Below are positions 26,819-35,394 of a stretch of DNA of 64,000 nt, in pieces. The stretch is from Bradyrhizobium quebecense (lineage in GTDB: Bacteria > Pseudomonadota > Alphaproteobacteria > Rhizobiales > Xanthobacteraceae): contig NZ_CP088022.1 of NCBI RefSeq assembly GCF_013373795.3, positions 4,154,001 to 4,218,000 of the forward strand, read 5' to 3'. The position numbers and the translations under genes are program-made. Each line of letters opens with the position of its first letter. Within the stretch, counting starts at the first letter, position 1. The notes beneath the pieces were generated by a model. The model was not told where the DNA came from. It made no database searches and saw only the letters and a list, made by a program, of their open reading frames with translations.

Positions 26819-28516
26819 TTAGACCCGATCGCTGCGCCGATACGGCACGTAGCGCGGCGTCCAGACCTTAGCCTGGATACGGGCCTCGACCTGGTCGATC
26901 GGAATATCCTTGGCGAGCCCTTCCTTGTGCGCCTGCAGCGCGACCGCCAGCGCCACCGTCAGCGAGACATCGCGCAGCGCGCTGACCGGCGGCAGCAGAT
27001 TGTGCTTCGGGTTATTGCGGGCCGGCGAGACGCTGGCCAGCGCCTTGGCGGCGGCCATGAACATCCCGTCGCTGACCCGGCTGGCGCCGACCGCGAGCGC
27101 GCCGACACCGACGCCCGGGAAGATGTAGGAGTTGTTGGTCTGGTCGACCTTGAAGCGCGCGCCGTCGCGCGTGATCGGCGGGAACGGACTGCCGACGCCG
27201 ATCAGTGCCCGCCCCTCGGTCCAGGCTTCGATATCGGAAGGCGTCGCTTCCTCGCGCGAGGTCGGGTTCGACAGCGGGAAGATCACCGGCCGCTTGTTGC
27301 ACTCGGCCATCGCGCGGACGATCGGTTCGGAGAACGCGCCGGCCTGGCCCGAGACGCCGATCAGCACGGTCGGCCTCGCGTTGCGCACGACGTCGAGCAG
27401 CGCGATCTTGTCGGGATGGTTGAGCTGCCAGCCCGCGATCGCCTGCTTGCTCTGGACAAACGGCAACTGGAACGGGGCGAGCCCGCTCATGCCCTCGAGC
27501 AGCAGTCCGTCGCGGTCGACCATGAAGAAGCGCTTCGCCGCCTCGCTCTCGGACAGGCCGGCATCGATCATCGCCGCGCGGATCAGGCTGGCGATGCCGC
27601 AGCCGGCGGAGCCCGCGCCGAACACCGCGACACGCTGCTCGGTCAGCGGCACGCCGGTGACGTTGATCGCGGAGAGCAAGGCGCCGGTCGCCACCGCCGC
27701 GGTGCCCTGAATGTCGTCGTTGAAGGTGAGGAGCCGGTCGCGATAGCGCTCGAGCATGCGCGTCGCGTTGTTCTTGGCGAAATCCTCCCATTGCAGCAGA
27801 ACGCGTGGCCAGCGCTTCACCACCGCCGAGACGAACGCCTCGATGAAGTCGTCATAGGCCTGACCGCGGACGCGCTCGTTGCGCCAGCCGATATAGAGCG
27901 GGTCGACCAGGCAGTCGGGATTGTCGGTGCCGACGTCGAGCAGGATCGGCAAGGTCGTTGCCGGGTGCAGGCCGCCGCAGCCGGTGTAGAGCGAAAGCTT
28001 GCCGATCGGGATGCCCATGCCGCCGGCGCCCTGGTCGCCGAGACCGAGGATGCGCTCGCCGTCGGTGACGACGATCGCCTCGACGTGATCGAAGCGCGGA
28101 TGGGCGAAAATGCGGTCGATCCGGTGCTGGTGCGGAATGCTGAGGAACAGCCCGCGCGGCTTGCGAAACAGCCGGCTGAATTTCTGGCAGCCCTCGCCGA
28201 CCGTCGGCGTGTAGACGATCGGCAACAGCTCTTCCAGATTGCCGACCAGCAGCGCGTAGAACAGCGTCTCGTTGGTGTCCTGCAGTTCGCGCAGAAAGGC
28301 ATAGCGCTCGATGTCGGTCTCGTAGCCGCGCAACGCCTCGAGGCGGCGCGACACCTGCTCGTCCAGCGTCAAGATATTGGGCGGCAGCAGGCCATGCAGG
28401 TCGAACGCCTCGCGCTCGGCCTCGGAGAACGCCGTGCCCTTGTTCAACTGCGGATCGGCCAACAGCTCGTAGCCGCTCAGCGCGGTGGTGGCGAAAGCTC
28501 CTGTAGACTCCGACAT
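26819..28516 (-). CDS. maeA: NAD-dependent malic enzyme (oxaloacetate-decarboxylating), large form
   Basis: A 565-residue cytosolic enzyme converting malate to pyruvate, CO2 and NADH. It has the N-terminal malic domain (YTPTVGEGCQKFS, RPRGLF-like KPRGLFLSIP), the metal and catalytic segment ERILGLGDQGAGGMGIPIGK, FNDDIQGTAAV, and the NAD fold GAGSAGCGIA. The length fits the eukaryotic-like/SfcA form rather than the two-domain rhizobial Dme/Tme fused to a phosphotransacetylase-like domain. ATG 28516 is used (GGGGACC about 6 bases upstream). The gene supplies pyruvate during growth on C4-dicarboxylates. Confidence 0.9.
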   Translation of the reverse strand: MSESTGAFATTALSGYELLADPQLNKGTAFSEAEREAFDLHGLLPPNILTLDEQVSRRLEALRGYETDIERYAFLRELQDTNETLFYALLVGNLEELLPIVYTPTVGEGCQKFSRLFRKPRGLFLSIPHQHRIDRIFAHPRFDHVEAIVVTDGERILGLGDQGAGGMGIPIGKLSLYTGCGGLHPATTLPILLDVGTDNPDCLVDPLYIGWRNERVRGQAYDDFIEAFVSAVVKRWPRVLLQWEDFAKNNATRMLERYRDRLLTFNDDIQGTAAVATGALLSAINVTGVPLTEQRVAVFGAGSAGCGIASLIRAAMIDAGLSESEAAKRFFMVDRDGLLLEGMSGLAPFQLPFVQSKQAIAGWQLNHPDKIALLDVVRNARPTVLIGVSGQAGAFSEPIVRAMAECNKRPVIFPLSNPTSREEATPSDIEAWTEGRALIGVGSPFPPITRDGARFKVDQTNNSYIFPGVGVGALAVGASRVSDGMFMAAAKALASVSPARNNPKHNLLPPVSALRDVSLTVALAVALQAHKEGLAKDIPIDQVEARIQAKVWTPRYVPYRRSDRV

Positions 28517-28972
28517 GACAAGGTCCCCTCGATGCGAAATGCCTGATGCGACCCTATCACGCCCGTGTAACGGATCGGAGCGCGAAGGCACCACGCCGCG
28601 CAAAGTTGAATGGCACCGACGTCGCGGCTCGCGAAATGGACCTCGTGGAAGAGTGCATCAGCCCGGCGGAGTTTCGGCCAAGCGGCCATCAGTGTTCGTC
28701 CGGACTGAGGCAACGCGCTCCCGCTGCGCCTCCGGACAGACATCAACATACCTTGGTATGGCCTCTCTGATTCCTTGTGATGCCCTGTACTTACGCTCGT
28801 ACAGTTTGAGCGATGGCGGGCGATTTCTATACTCGCGGCCACTTCAACGGGCGACCAACGACTGCGGGCGCAAATAGTGTTCCGAGATCCGTGATCGGGA
28901 TCACTGCTCCGGGACGAAAAGCGCAGCACTATCACGGGAAGCGACACGGACGCAGGTTCGAGGAACACTCAC
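28517..28972. other. 456-bp intergenic region with a GTGATC palindrome
   Basis: No convincing gene. It holds the upstream region of malic enzyme (minus strand) and of a small ORF (plus strand). A short palindrome gtgatcgggatcac lies at 28891-28904, about 70 bp before the small ORF; it could be a regulator site. A 6-bp hairpin ctgtac...gtacag lies at 28786-28805. Confidence 0.4.
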
Positions 28973-29128
28973 ATGATCGTCAACATTCAGAAGCTGAACG
29001 GCCTGTGGCACCTCGTCGTCGGATCATGCACGATCCGGACGCCGTTCCTGGAGACCCAGGACCGGGAGTGGGTCGTCGCCTATGCCCGGCGCGTCTACCC
29101 CGGCGCCAAGGTTTTCGAACGCGACTGA
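28973..29128 (+). CDS. Small hypothetical protein (51 residues)
   Basis: Reads MIVNIQKLNGLWHLVVGSCT and ends YARRVYPGAKVFERD. It has hydrophobic-aromatic spacing, no signal peptide and high third-position GC, all consistent with a real small gene. It is bounded by a strong terminator 34 bp downstream. The ribosome-binding site (gaggaaca) is moderate. No family is recognised. Its size means automatic calling could miss it. Confidence 0.5.
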   Translation: MIVNIQKLNGLWHLVVGSCTIRTPFLETQDREWVVAYARRVYPGAKVFERD

Positions 29129-29161
29129 TGCGGTTGCGCCCCACTACTCACGCCCCGGACA

Positions 29162-29189
29162 AAAAGCCCCGGTTCGATCCGGGGCTTTT
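29162..29189. terminator. Bidirectional rho-independent terminator
   Basis: Perfect 11-bp stem aaaagccccgg/ccggggctttt around the loop ttcgat, with A and T runs on either side. It can end both the small ORF (plus strand) and the LpxO-like gene (minus strand, stop at 29217). Confidence 0.85.
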
Positions 29190-29216
29190 GCGTTCAACCC
29201 GGCGCGGCCATTGCCT

Positions 29217-30146
29217 TCACCGCAGCGCCGACACCACGATCAGGCCGAGGATCAGCGCGGTCACGGAATATTTCAGCGTGTAGTACACGTTCCGGTTCCA
29301 CGCCTTGACCTTGCGGCTGGCGAGATGGATCTCGTAGAGCTTGCCGAACACCTTGTTCAGCGCGCCGACATGCTCGCCGTCGACGTTCTGGGTGGCGGAC
29401 GCCTTGACGATGTTGTGGCTGACCCAGCGGTTCATCCTTGTCATGAAGCCGTACTTCATCGGGCGCTCGACGTCGCAGAACAGGATGATGCGGTTGACGT
29501 CGGTCTTGTTCTCGGCGCTGTGGATGAAGGTCTCGTCGAACATGAAGGCTTCGCCGTCACGCCAGACGCATTCGACGCCGTCGACCAGGATGCGGCACGC
29601 ATTGGAGTTCGGCGTCACCAGGCCAAGGTGATAGCGCAGCGAGCCGGCGAAGGGATCGCGATGCGCCCCGAGCTTGCCGCCGGGCGGCAGCATCGCAAAC
29701 ATCGCGCCGTGCACGTTCGGGATCGAGTTGAGCAGCTCCACCGTCTTCGGGCACAGCGTGCGCGCCGACGGCAGGAAGTCGTCGTACCATTTCAGATAGA
29801 AGCGCTTCCAGCCGCTCTTGAAGAACGAATAGAAGCCCCAGTCGTTGTTCTTGGCGGCGGCGCGGATGAAGCCCTCGTCGAACAGGCGCGTCGCCTCGTC
29901 GCGGATCGTCTCCCAATTGTCGGAGAGCTTCTTGAGCTCGGGAAACTGCTCGACCGGGATCACCGGCGTGTTGGGCACCGCGGAGCCCGCATACATCAGC
30001 ACATTGTAGGGAGCGAGGTAGGTCGAGTGATCGCCGAGCTGGCGGGCGAACCGCAGGCGGTGCTTGCCGCGGAAGTGAACGTAGAGCGTGGAGGCCACCA
30101 GCACGTAAAGGATGACGAGCTGCGGCGCGAAGAGTTGTCTCAACAT
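29217..30146 (-). CDS. LpxO-like Fe(II)/2-oxoglutarate-dependent lipid A hydroxylase (aspartyl/asparaginyl beta-hydroxylase family)
   Basis: A 309-residue protein with an N-terminal membrane anchor (about 5-24) and a C-terminal one (about 288-307), and the dioxygenase domain between. Iron ligands are His162 and Asp164 in AHRDPF and His209 in DETFIHSAEN; Arg219 in NRIILF would bind 2-oxoglutarate. Length and two anchors match LpxO, which 2-hydroxylates an acyl chain of lipid A on the cytoplasmic face. A general aspartyl hydroxylase role is the alternative. Rhizobial lipid A carries hydroxylated very-long-chain acids, so an LPS-tailoring role fits the setting. Confidence 0.8.
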   Translation of the reverse strand: MLRQLFAPQLVILYVLVASTLYVHFRGKHRLRFARQLGDHSTYLAPYNVLMYAGSAVPNTPVIPVEQFPELKKLSDNWETIRDEATRLFDEGFIRAAAKNNDWGFYSFFKSGWKRFYLKWYDDFLPSARTLCPKTVELLNSIPNVHGAMFAMLPPGGKLGAHRDPFAGSLRYHLGLVTPNSNACRILVDGVECVWRDGEAFMFDETFIHSAENKTDVNRIILFCDVERPMKYGFMTRMNRWVSHNIVKASATQNVDGEHVGALNKVFGKLYEIHLASRKVKAWNRNVYYTLKYSVTALILGLIVVSALR

Positions 30147-30503
30147 GATCCGTCTATGATCGCGGCCCGCCGATGCTCTCCATGCACCGCCCCGTAGCAG
30201 CCTGGACCCTCGATGGGCGGCTTAGCCCCGGGCGGCGAAGCGCAACGCCGTCCGCGAAATTCCCCCGTTTCATAGTGACTTGGCACTGCTGCTGAACTCT
30301 GGCGCGAGCCCGAAGCCCAGTCGCGGTGCCATCCCGGATGAGCCATGTAAGCGTATGCTCACCAAATGTGAAGCACCCGCCTCATTCGAGGAAGCTACCG
30401 TGTGGCAACATTCCCACACCTCTAATTCGTTATTGACAAACTAATTAGATAATTCCTAATCATGGGATACTCCGCCTGAGAATGCGGACATCCAGAGGGA
30501 GGA
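30147..30503. other. 357-bp divergent intergenic region
   Basis: Lies between the LpxO-like gene and the binding-protein gene. The last 85 bp are much more A+T-rich than the surroundings and hold TTGACA at 30433-30438 and the CTAAT repeats described separately. The rest shows no gene. Confidence 0.45.
30421..30460 (+). promoter_or_regulatory. Candidate promoter/operator of the catabolic cluster
   Basis: CTAAT occurs three times (30422-30426, 30441-30445, 30456-30460). ATTAG at 30444-30448 pairs with the last copy across 7 bases, and ctaattag at 30441-30448 is itself a palindrome. TTGACA (30433-30438) overlaps the region. The IclR gene at the end of the cluster is a natural candidate regulator; binding is inferred only. 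Confidence 0.45.
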
Positions 30504-31706
30504 ATGATGAGACATTTTTTGGCGGCAGCCATTCTCGCGGCGATGACCACGGCCGCGCACGCGCAGGTTTCCGATGACGTCGTGCGCATCGGGGTGCTGA
30601 CCGACCTGTCGAGCTGGGGGCGCGACAATTCCGGCCCGGGCTCGGTCGAAGCGGCCAAGATGGCGGTCGAGGAATTCGGTCCCACCGTGCTCGGCAAACC
30701 GATCGAGATCATCTCGGCCGACCATCAGATGAAGACCGATGTCGGCGTCCAGATCGTGCGCGGCTGGTTCGACAACGGCAAGGTCGACGCCGTCGTCGAC
30801 ATCCCGAACTCCGGGATTGCGATCGCCGTGCACAACATGGTGCGCGAGCGCAACAAGATCGCGCTGCTGTCCGGACCCGGCGCGAGCTCGCTGACCGACG
30901 AGCTGTGCAGCCCCAACACCGTGCACTTCACCTACGACACCTATGCGCTGTCGAAGGTCACCGCCTCGGCCGTGATCGCGGAGGGCGGCAAGTCCTGGTA
31001 CTTCATCACCGCGGACTACGCCTTCGGCCAGCAGCTCGAGAAGGATGCGACGCGCTTCATCAACGAGATGGGCGGCAAGGTGCTCGGCAGCGTCCGGCAT
31101 CCGACCAACACGGCCGACTTCTCCTCCTTTGCGCTGCAGGCGCAGAGCTCCAAGGCCGACGTGGTGGCGTTCGCCAATGCAGGCCAGGACACCGACAATT
31201 CGATCAAGCAGTCCGGCGAGTTCGGCCTCGTGCAGGGCGGCCAGAAGCTGGTCGGCCTTCTGATGTTCGACACCGACGTGCATGCGATCGGGCTCAACGC
31301 CGCGCAAGGCACCTACATGACGACGGCGTCCTACTGGAACATGGACGAGAAGACGCGCGCATGGTCGAAGAAATTCTACGCCCGCACCAACGTGATGCCG
31401 ACCATGATCCAGACCGGCGTCTACGGCTCGGTGCTGCACTATCTGAAGGCGATCCAGGCCGCCGGCACCGATGATCCGAAGGCGGTGATGGCCAAGATGC
31501 GCGAGCTGCCGATCGAGGACACCTTCGTGCATGGCGGCAAGCTGCGCGAGGACGGCCGCGTCATCCGCGACATGTATCTGGCGAAGGTGAAGAAGCCCTC
31601 GGAATCCAAGGAGCCGTGGGACTATCTCGACATCATCAAGACGGTGAAGGGCGAGGACGCCTATCGTCCGGTGTCAGAGTCCAAGTGTCCGCTGCTCAAG
31701 AAATAG
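30504..31706 (+). CDS. ABC transporter substrate-binding protein, branched-chain amino acid/amide type
   Basis: A 400-residue periplasmic binding protein. The signal peptide MRHFLAAAILAAMTTAAHAQ is cleaved near AHA, followed by VSDDVVRIGVLTDLSSWGRD, the start of the type I fold. The ribosome-binding site gagggagg lies just before the ATG. This subgroup (Periplasmic_BP_6) in Bradyrhizobium commonly takes aromatic or other organic acids rather than amino acids. No permease or ATPase genes are beside it; a flavoprotein, an SDR and an IclR regulator follow. It must therefore share a transporter encoded elsewhere or act as a sensor. Confidence 0.88.
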   Translation: MMRHFLAAAILAAMTTAAHAQVSDDVVRIGVLTDLSSWGRDNSGPGSVEAAKMAVEEFGPTVLGKPIEIISADHQMKTDVGVQIVRGWFDNGKVDAVVDIPNSGIAIAVHNMVRERNKIALLSGPGASSLTDELCSPNTVHFTYDTYALSKVTASAVIAEGGKSWYFITADYAFGQQLEKDATRFINEMGGKVLGSVRHPTNTADFSSFALQAQSSKADVVAFANAGQDTDNSIKQSGEFGLVQGGQKLVGLLMFDTDVHAIGLNAAQGTYMTTASYWNMDEKTRAWSKKFYARTNVMPTMIQTGVYGSVLHYLKAIQAAGTDDPKAVMAKMRELPIEDTFVHGGKLREDGRVIRDMYLAKVKKPSESKEPWDYLDIIKTVKGEDAYRPVSESKCPLLKK

Positions 31707-31716
31707 GATCGATCGC

Positions 31717-33435
31717 GTGGCCAACGAAGAAACGTATGACTGCGACGCGCTTGTCGTCGGCTCCGGCTGTGCCGGGCTGTCGGCGGCGGTCACCGCCGGC
31801 CATCACGGCCTGAAGGTCCTGGTGGTCGAGAAGGAGCCGCGCTTCGGCGGCACCACCGCGCGCTCAGGCGGCTGGCTGTGGATTCCCGGCACCTCGCTGG
31901 CCAAGGCCTGGGGCATCGAGGAGAGCCCCGATCAGGCCAAGACCTATCTGCGCCATGAGGCCGGCAACAGCTTTGATGCCGCGCGCGTCGACGCGTTCCT
32001 GAGCGAAGGTCCGAAGGCGGTCGACTTCTTCACGACGAAGACCGCGGTGCGCTTCGACATGCCGCTGACCTTCCCGGACTATCACGCGGAAGCGCCCGGC
32101 GGCGCGCAGGGCGGCCGCTCGATGGTGACGCGGCCGTTCGACGGCCACGAACTCGGCGACGCCCTCAAAAATCTCGGCAGCCCCCTGCCCGAGCTCACCG
32201 TGTTCGGCATGATGCTCGGCTCCGGCAAGGAGATTGTCCACTTCATGCGCGCGACGCGGTCAGTGACCTCGGCGGCCTATGTCGCCAAGCGGCTGTCGAA
32301 GCATGCGATCGACGTGATGCGCAACGGCCGCGGCATGACGCTGACCAACGGCAACGCGCTGGCCGGCCGGCTGGCGAAATCCGCCTTCGACCTCAATATC
32401 CCGCTCTGGCTCAATTCGCCGGTGCGCGAACTGATCGTCGAGAACGGTGTGGTGCGCGGCGCGGTCATCGCGCGCGAAGGCCGCACCATCCGCGTCAACG
32501 CGAAGCGTGGCGTCGTGCTCGCCTGCGGCGGTTTCCCGCATGACGTCGCGCGGCGGCAGAAGATGTTTCCGCATGCGCCAACCGGAAAAGAGCACTATTC
32601 GCCGGGCCCTGTCGGCAACACCGGCGACGGCTTGCGGCTTGCGGAATCGGCCGGCGGCCGTGTCGAGGACTCGCTGCCGAATGCCGCGGCCTGGGTGCCG
32701 GTCTCGGTCACCACGCGCAAGGATGGCTCGAAGGGCGTGATGCCGCATTTCATCGACCGCGCCAAGCCCGGCGTGATCGCGGTGATGCGCGACGGCAAGC
32801 GCTTTGCCAATGAAGGCAATTCCTACCACGACTTCGTGCAGGCGATGATCAAGGCGGCGAAGCCCGGCGAGGAGATCGCGGCCTATCTCGTCTGCGATCA
32901 CGAGACGCTGCGCAAATATGGCCTCGGCTGCGTGCCGCCACGCCCGATGCCGCTCGGCCACCATCTGAAGACCGGCTATCTCAAGCGCGGCGCGACGCTG
33001 TCCGAGCTTGCCGCGCAGGCCGGCATCGATGCGAAAGCGCTCGAGGCAACCATCGCGGCGTTCAACACAACCGCGGCAGAAGGCCGCGACCCCGTCTTCG
33101 GCAAGGGCTCGCGCGCCTATAACCGCTACCAGGGCGATGCGCTGCACGGCCCCAATCCCTGCATCGCGCCGATCCAACACGGGCCGTTCTACGCCATCAA
33201 GATGGTGATCGGCGATCTCGGCACCTATGCCGGCATCCGCACCGACGCCAATGCCCGCGCGCTCGACGCCGACGGCCAGCCGATCGCCGGCCTCTATGCC
33301 GCCGGCAACGACATGGCGAGCATCATGGGCGGCAACTATCCCGGCGCCGGCATCACGCTGGGGCCCGCACTGACCTTCGGCTACATCGCGGGCAAGCACA
33401 TCGCCGGCGCAGCGGCAGAAAGAAGCGCGGCATGA
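31717..33435 (+). CDS. FAD-dependent dehydrogenase, 3-ketosteroid delta1-dehydrogenase (KSTD)-like
   Basis: A 572-residue flavoprotein from a GTG start, 10 bp after the binding-protein gene. It has the FAD site ALVVGSGCAGLSAAVTAG, EKEPRFGGTTARSGGWLWIP in the fumarate reductase/KSTD style, FANEGNSYHDFVQAM, and the C-terminal GGNYPGAGITLGPALTFGYI. The last matches the KSTD region holding an active-site tyrosine and glycine. It probably desaturates a cyclic ketone (steroid-like or other alicyclic substrate); fumarate reductase-type activity is possible. It overlaps the SDR by 4 bp (ATGA). Confidence 0.8.
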   Translation: MANEETYDCDALVVGSGCAGLSAAVTAGHHGLKVLVVEKEPRFGGTTARSGGWLWIPGTSLAKAWGIEESPDQAKTYLRHEAGNSFDAARVDAFLSEGPKAVDFFTTKTAVRFDMPLTFPDYHAEAPGGAQGGRSMVTRPFDGHELGDALKNLGSPLPELTVFGMMLGSGKEIVHFMRATRSVTSAAYVAKRLSKHAIDVMRNGRGMTLTNGNALAGRLAKSAFDLNIPLWLNSPVRELIVENGVVRGAVIAREGRTIRVNAKRGVVLACGGFPHDVARRQKMFPHAPTGKEHYSPGPVGNTGDGLRLAESAGGRVEDSLPNAAAWVPVSVTTRKDGSKGVMPHFIDRAKPGVIAVMRDGKRFANEGNSYHDFVQAMIKAAKPGEEIAAYLVCDHETLRKYGLGCVPPRPMPLGHHLKTGYLKRGATLSELAAQAGIDAKALEATIAAFNTTAAEGRDPVFGKGSRAYNRYQGDALHGPNPCIAPIQHGPFYAIKMVIGDLGTYAGIRTDANARALDADGQPIAGLYAAGNDMASIMGGNYPGAGITLGPALTFGYIAGKHIAGAAAERSAA

Positions 33436-34196
33436 GCGCGATGGCGAGCCTGCTCGCAGGCAAGCGCGCATTGGTGACCGGCGCCGCGCACGGCAACGGA
33501 CGCGCCATCGCGCTCGGCCTTGCGGCGCATGGCGCCGACGTCGTGGTCGCCGACATCGATCGCGCCGGCGCCGAGCGGACCGCGGCCGACATTCGCCAGC
33601 GCGGCCGCGCGGCCTGGCCGTTCCAGCTCGACGTGACCGATACCGAGGCGTGCTCCGCCCTGGCGCAGGGTGTGGCGCGCGAAATCGGGCCGATCGCGAT
33701 CCTGGTCAACAATGCCGGCATCATCATCCGTGAAGGGATCTCTTCCCCGCGCGCGCACGACAATTGGCGGCGGGTGCTCGACGTCAACCTGACCGGCACC
33801 TTCAACGTCACGCACGCCTTCCTGCCGGCGCTGCGCGAGACGCGCGGCGCGATCATCAATCTCGGCTCGATCGCCTCCTTCCTCGGCGTTGCCGATACAC
33901 TGGGCTACGCGCCGTCGAAGGGCGGCGTGAAGCTGCTCACCCAGGCGCTCGCCCGCGAGCTCGCCGCCGACGGCATCCGCGTCAACGCAATCGCGCCCGG
34001 CGTGATCGAGACCGCGATGACCGAGGCGACCCGCAACGACCCTGCCCGGCTCGCCGGCTTTCTGGGGCGCACGCCGCTCGGCCGCGTCGGACAGCCGGAA
34101 GAGCTGGTCGGCCCGGTGGTGTTCCTGGCGTCGGAGCTGGCATCTTATGTGAACGGCGTGACCCTGCCGGTCGACGGAGGGTTTCTCGCCGTGTAA
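33432..34196 (+). CDS. Short-chain dehydrogenase/reductase (SDR)
   Basis: A 254-residue classical SDR: cofactor site TGAAHGNGRA, NNAG in LVNNAGIIIREG, catalytic Ser-Tyr-Lys in NLGSIASFLG and LGYAPSKGGVK, and a C-terminal YVNGVTLPVDGG. It interconverts an alcohol and a ketone with NAD(P)H. Its start overlaps the flavoprotein stop (ATGA), so the two probably act in one pathway, for example oxidising a hydroxyl to the ketone that the flavoprotein then desaturates. Met4 is an alternative start. Confidence 0.88.
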   Translation: MSAMASLLAGKRALVTGAAHGNGRAIALGLAAHGADVVVADIDRAGAERTAADIRQRGRAAWPFQLDVTDTEACSALAQGVAREIGPIAILVNNAGIIIREGISSPRAHDNWRRVLDVNLTGTFNVTHAFLPALRETRGAIINLGSIASFLGVADTLGYAPSKGGVKLLTQALARELAADGIRVNAIAPGVIETAMTEATRNDPARLAGFLGRTPLGRVGQPEELVGPVVFLASELASYVNGVTLPVDGGFLAV

Positions 34197-34225
34197 GCAA
34201 ATTGTCGAAGAACTGACAGGGCGAC

Positions 34226-35032
34226 ATGACGAGAGAAAGCCGCGGCATACAGTCGATCGAGGTCGGCGGAGAATTGCTCCGCGCGCTCGCCCGCAGCGGC
34301 GAGCCGATGATGCTGCGCGATCTCGCCCGCGAGGCCGGCATGCCGCCGGCCAAGGCGCATCCCTATCTCGTGAGTTTTTCCCGCATCGGCCTGATCGAGC
34401 AGGACGAGACCACCGGCCGTTATGAGATCGGGGCGCTGGCGCTCGAGCTCGGGCTGATCAGCCTGCGCCGGCTCTCCGCTGTGCGAATCGCGACGCCGCG
34501 GATCGCCGCGCTCGCCGACAGCATCAATCATGCGGTGTCGCTGTCGGTGTGGGGCACCCACGGCGCAACCGTGGTGCGGCTCGAGGAGCCGAGCCATCCC
34601 GTGCATATCGCGATGCGCGTCGGATCGGTGGTGGCGCTGCTCGAGACCGCGACCGGCCGCGCCTTCGCCGCCTTCATGCCGCCGAACGCCGTCAAGACGG
34701 CGCTCGAGAGCGGCCTCGACCGCCTCGGCGTCGGCTACAATCCGAAGCGTGAGACCATCAACGCGAAGACCACGGAGATGCTTGCCGAGGTTCAGAGCCG
34801 CGGGCTCGCGCGCGCGATCGGCGATCCCCTCCCCGGCGTCAACGCGTTCGCCGCCCCGGTGTTCGATCACGCCGGCCACGTCGCTTTGGTCATCACCGCG
34901 ATGGGACCCGAGGGCACCTTCGACGCCAGCTGGGACAGCGCGATCGCAACCGCGCTGCGTGATTGCGCGAGCGACATCTCGCGGCAGCTCGGGCACGGCA
35001 CGGTGCGGGGTGTCGATATTGCGGTGAAGTGA
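34226..35032 (+). CDS. IclR-family transcriptional regulator
   Basis: A 268-residue regulator with an N-terminal winged helix (about 8-70: GGELLRALARSGEPMMLRDL followed by AGMPPAKAHPYLVSFSRIGL). The C-terminal IclR effector domain has HGATVVRLEEP, GSVVALLETATGRAFAA and GLARAIGDPLPGVNAFAAPV. It is last in the binding protein-flavoprotein-SDR-iclR run, 29 bp after the SDR. It probably controls that run through the A+T-rich site near 30421-30460; inference from position. Confidence 0.88.
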   Translation: MTRESRGIQSIEVGGELLRALARSGEPMMLRDLAREAGMPPAKAHPYLVSFSRIGLIEQDETTGRYEIGALALELGLISLRRLSAVRIATPRIAALADSINHAVSLSVWGTHGATVVRLEEPSHPVHIAMRVGSVVALLETATGRAFAAFMPPNAVKTALESGLDRLGVGYNPKRETINAKTTEMLAEVQSRGLARAIGDPLPGVNAFAAPVFDHAGHVALVITAMGPEGTFDASWDSAIATALRDCASDISRQLGHGTVRGVDIAVK

Positions 35033-35124
35033 TCAGAGTGTTCAGCCGCCCTCTCATGCACATGCGCGGGTGATTACGCCGAGAGCTTGGCTGTTTGACA
35101 TCATGAACCCAGAACCATCCTCAT

Positions 35125-35248
35125 CGTCGTCCCGGCGAAGGCCGGGACCCATAACCACCGCTGCAAATGGTTGCGCGATTCTGGAACGACGAGTCCCGCC
35201 GACAACATCCGCCGCAGCGTATGGGTCCCGGCCTTCGCCGGGACGACG
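35125..35248. repeat. Pair of perfectly inverted 28-bp palindromic repeats
   Basis: The unit at 35125-35152 (cgtcgtcccggcgaaggccg and so on) is exactly repeated in reverse complement at 35221-35248. Each unit is itself a hairpin (CCCGGC/GCCGGG around GAAG). 68 bp lie between. This is a REP/BIME-like arrangement. Confidence 0.8.
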
Positions 35249-35280
35249 GTTTGTAGAGCAGACCGTGCCACACTATCAGT

Positions 35281-35308
35281 GTCGTCCTGGCGAAAGCCAG
35301 GACGACGG
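35281..35308. repeat. Related palindromic repeat, third copy
   Basis: gtcgtcctggcgaaagccag followed by gacgac; a diverged copy of the 28-bp unit, with stem CGTCCTGGC/GCCAGGACG around GAAA. It sits between the convergent iclR and ahcY genes. Confidence 0.75.
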
Positions 35309-35338
35309 ACGAAGAGGCCCGCCCCACACCACCTCAGC

Positions 35339-35364
35339 AAAAAGCCCCGGACGATGCCGGGGCT
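35339..35364 (-). terminator. Rho-independent terminator of ahcY
   Basis: On the minus strand an 8-bp stem AGCCCCGG/CCGGGGCT with loop CATCGT is followed by TTTTT. It lies about 30 bp after the ahcY stop. Confidence 0.85.
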
Positions 35365-35394
35365 CTTCACTTCATCGATCACGGTCAGTGTAGA

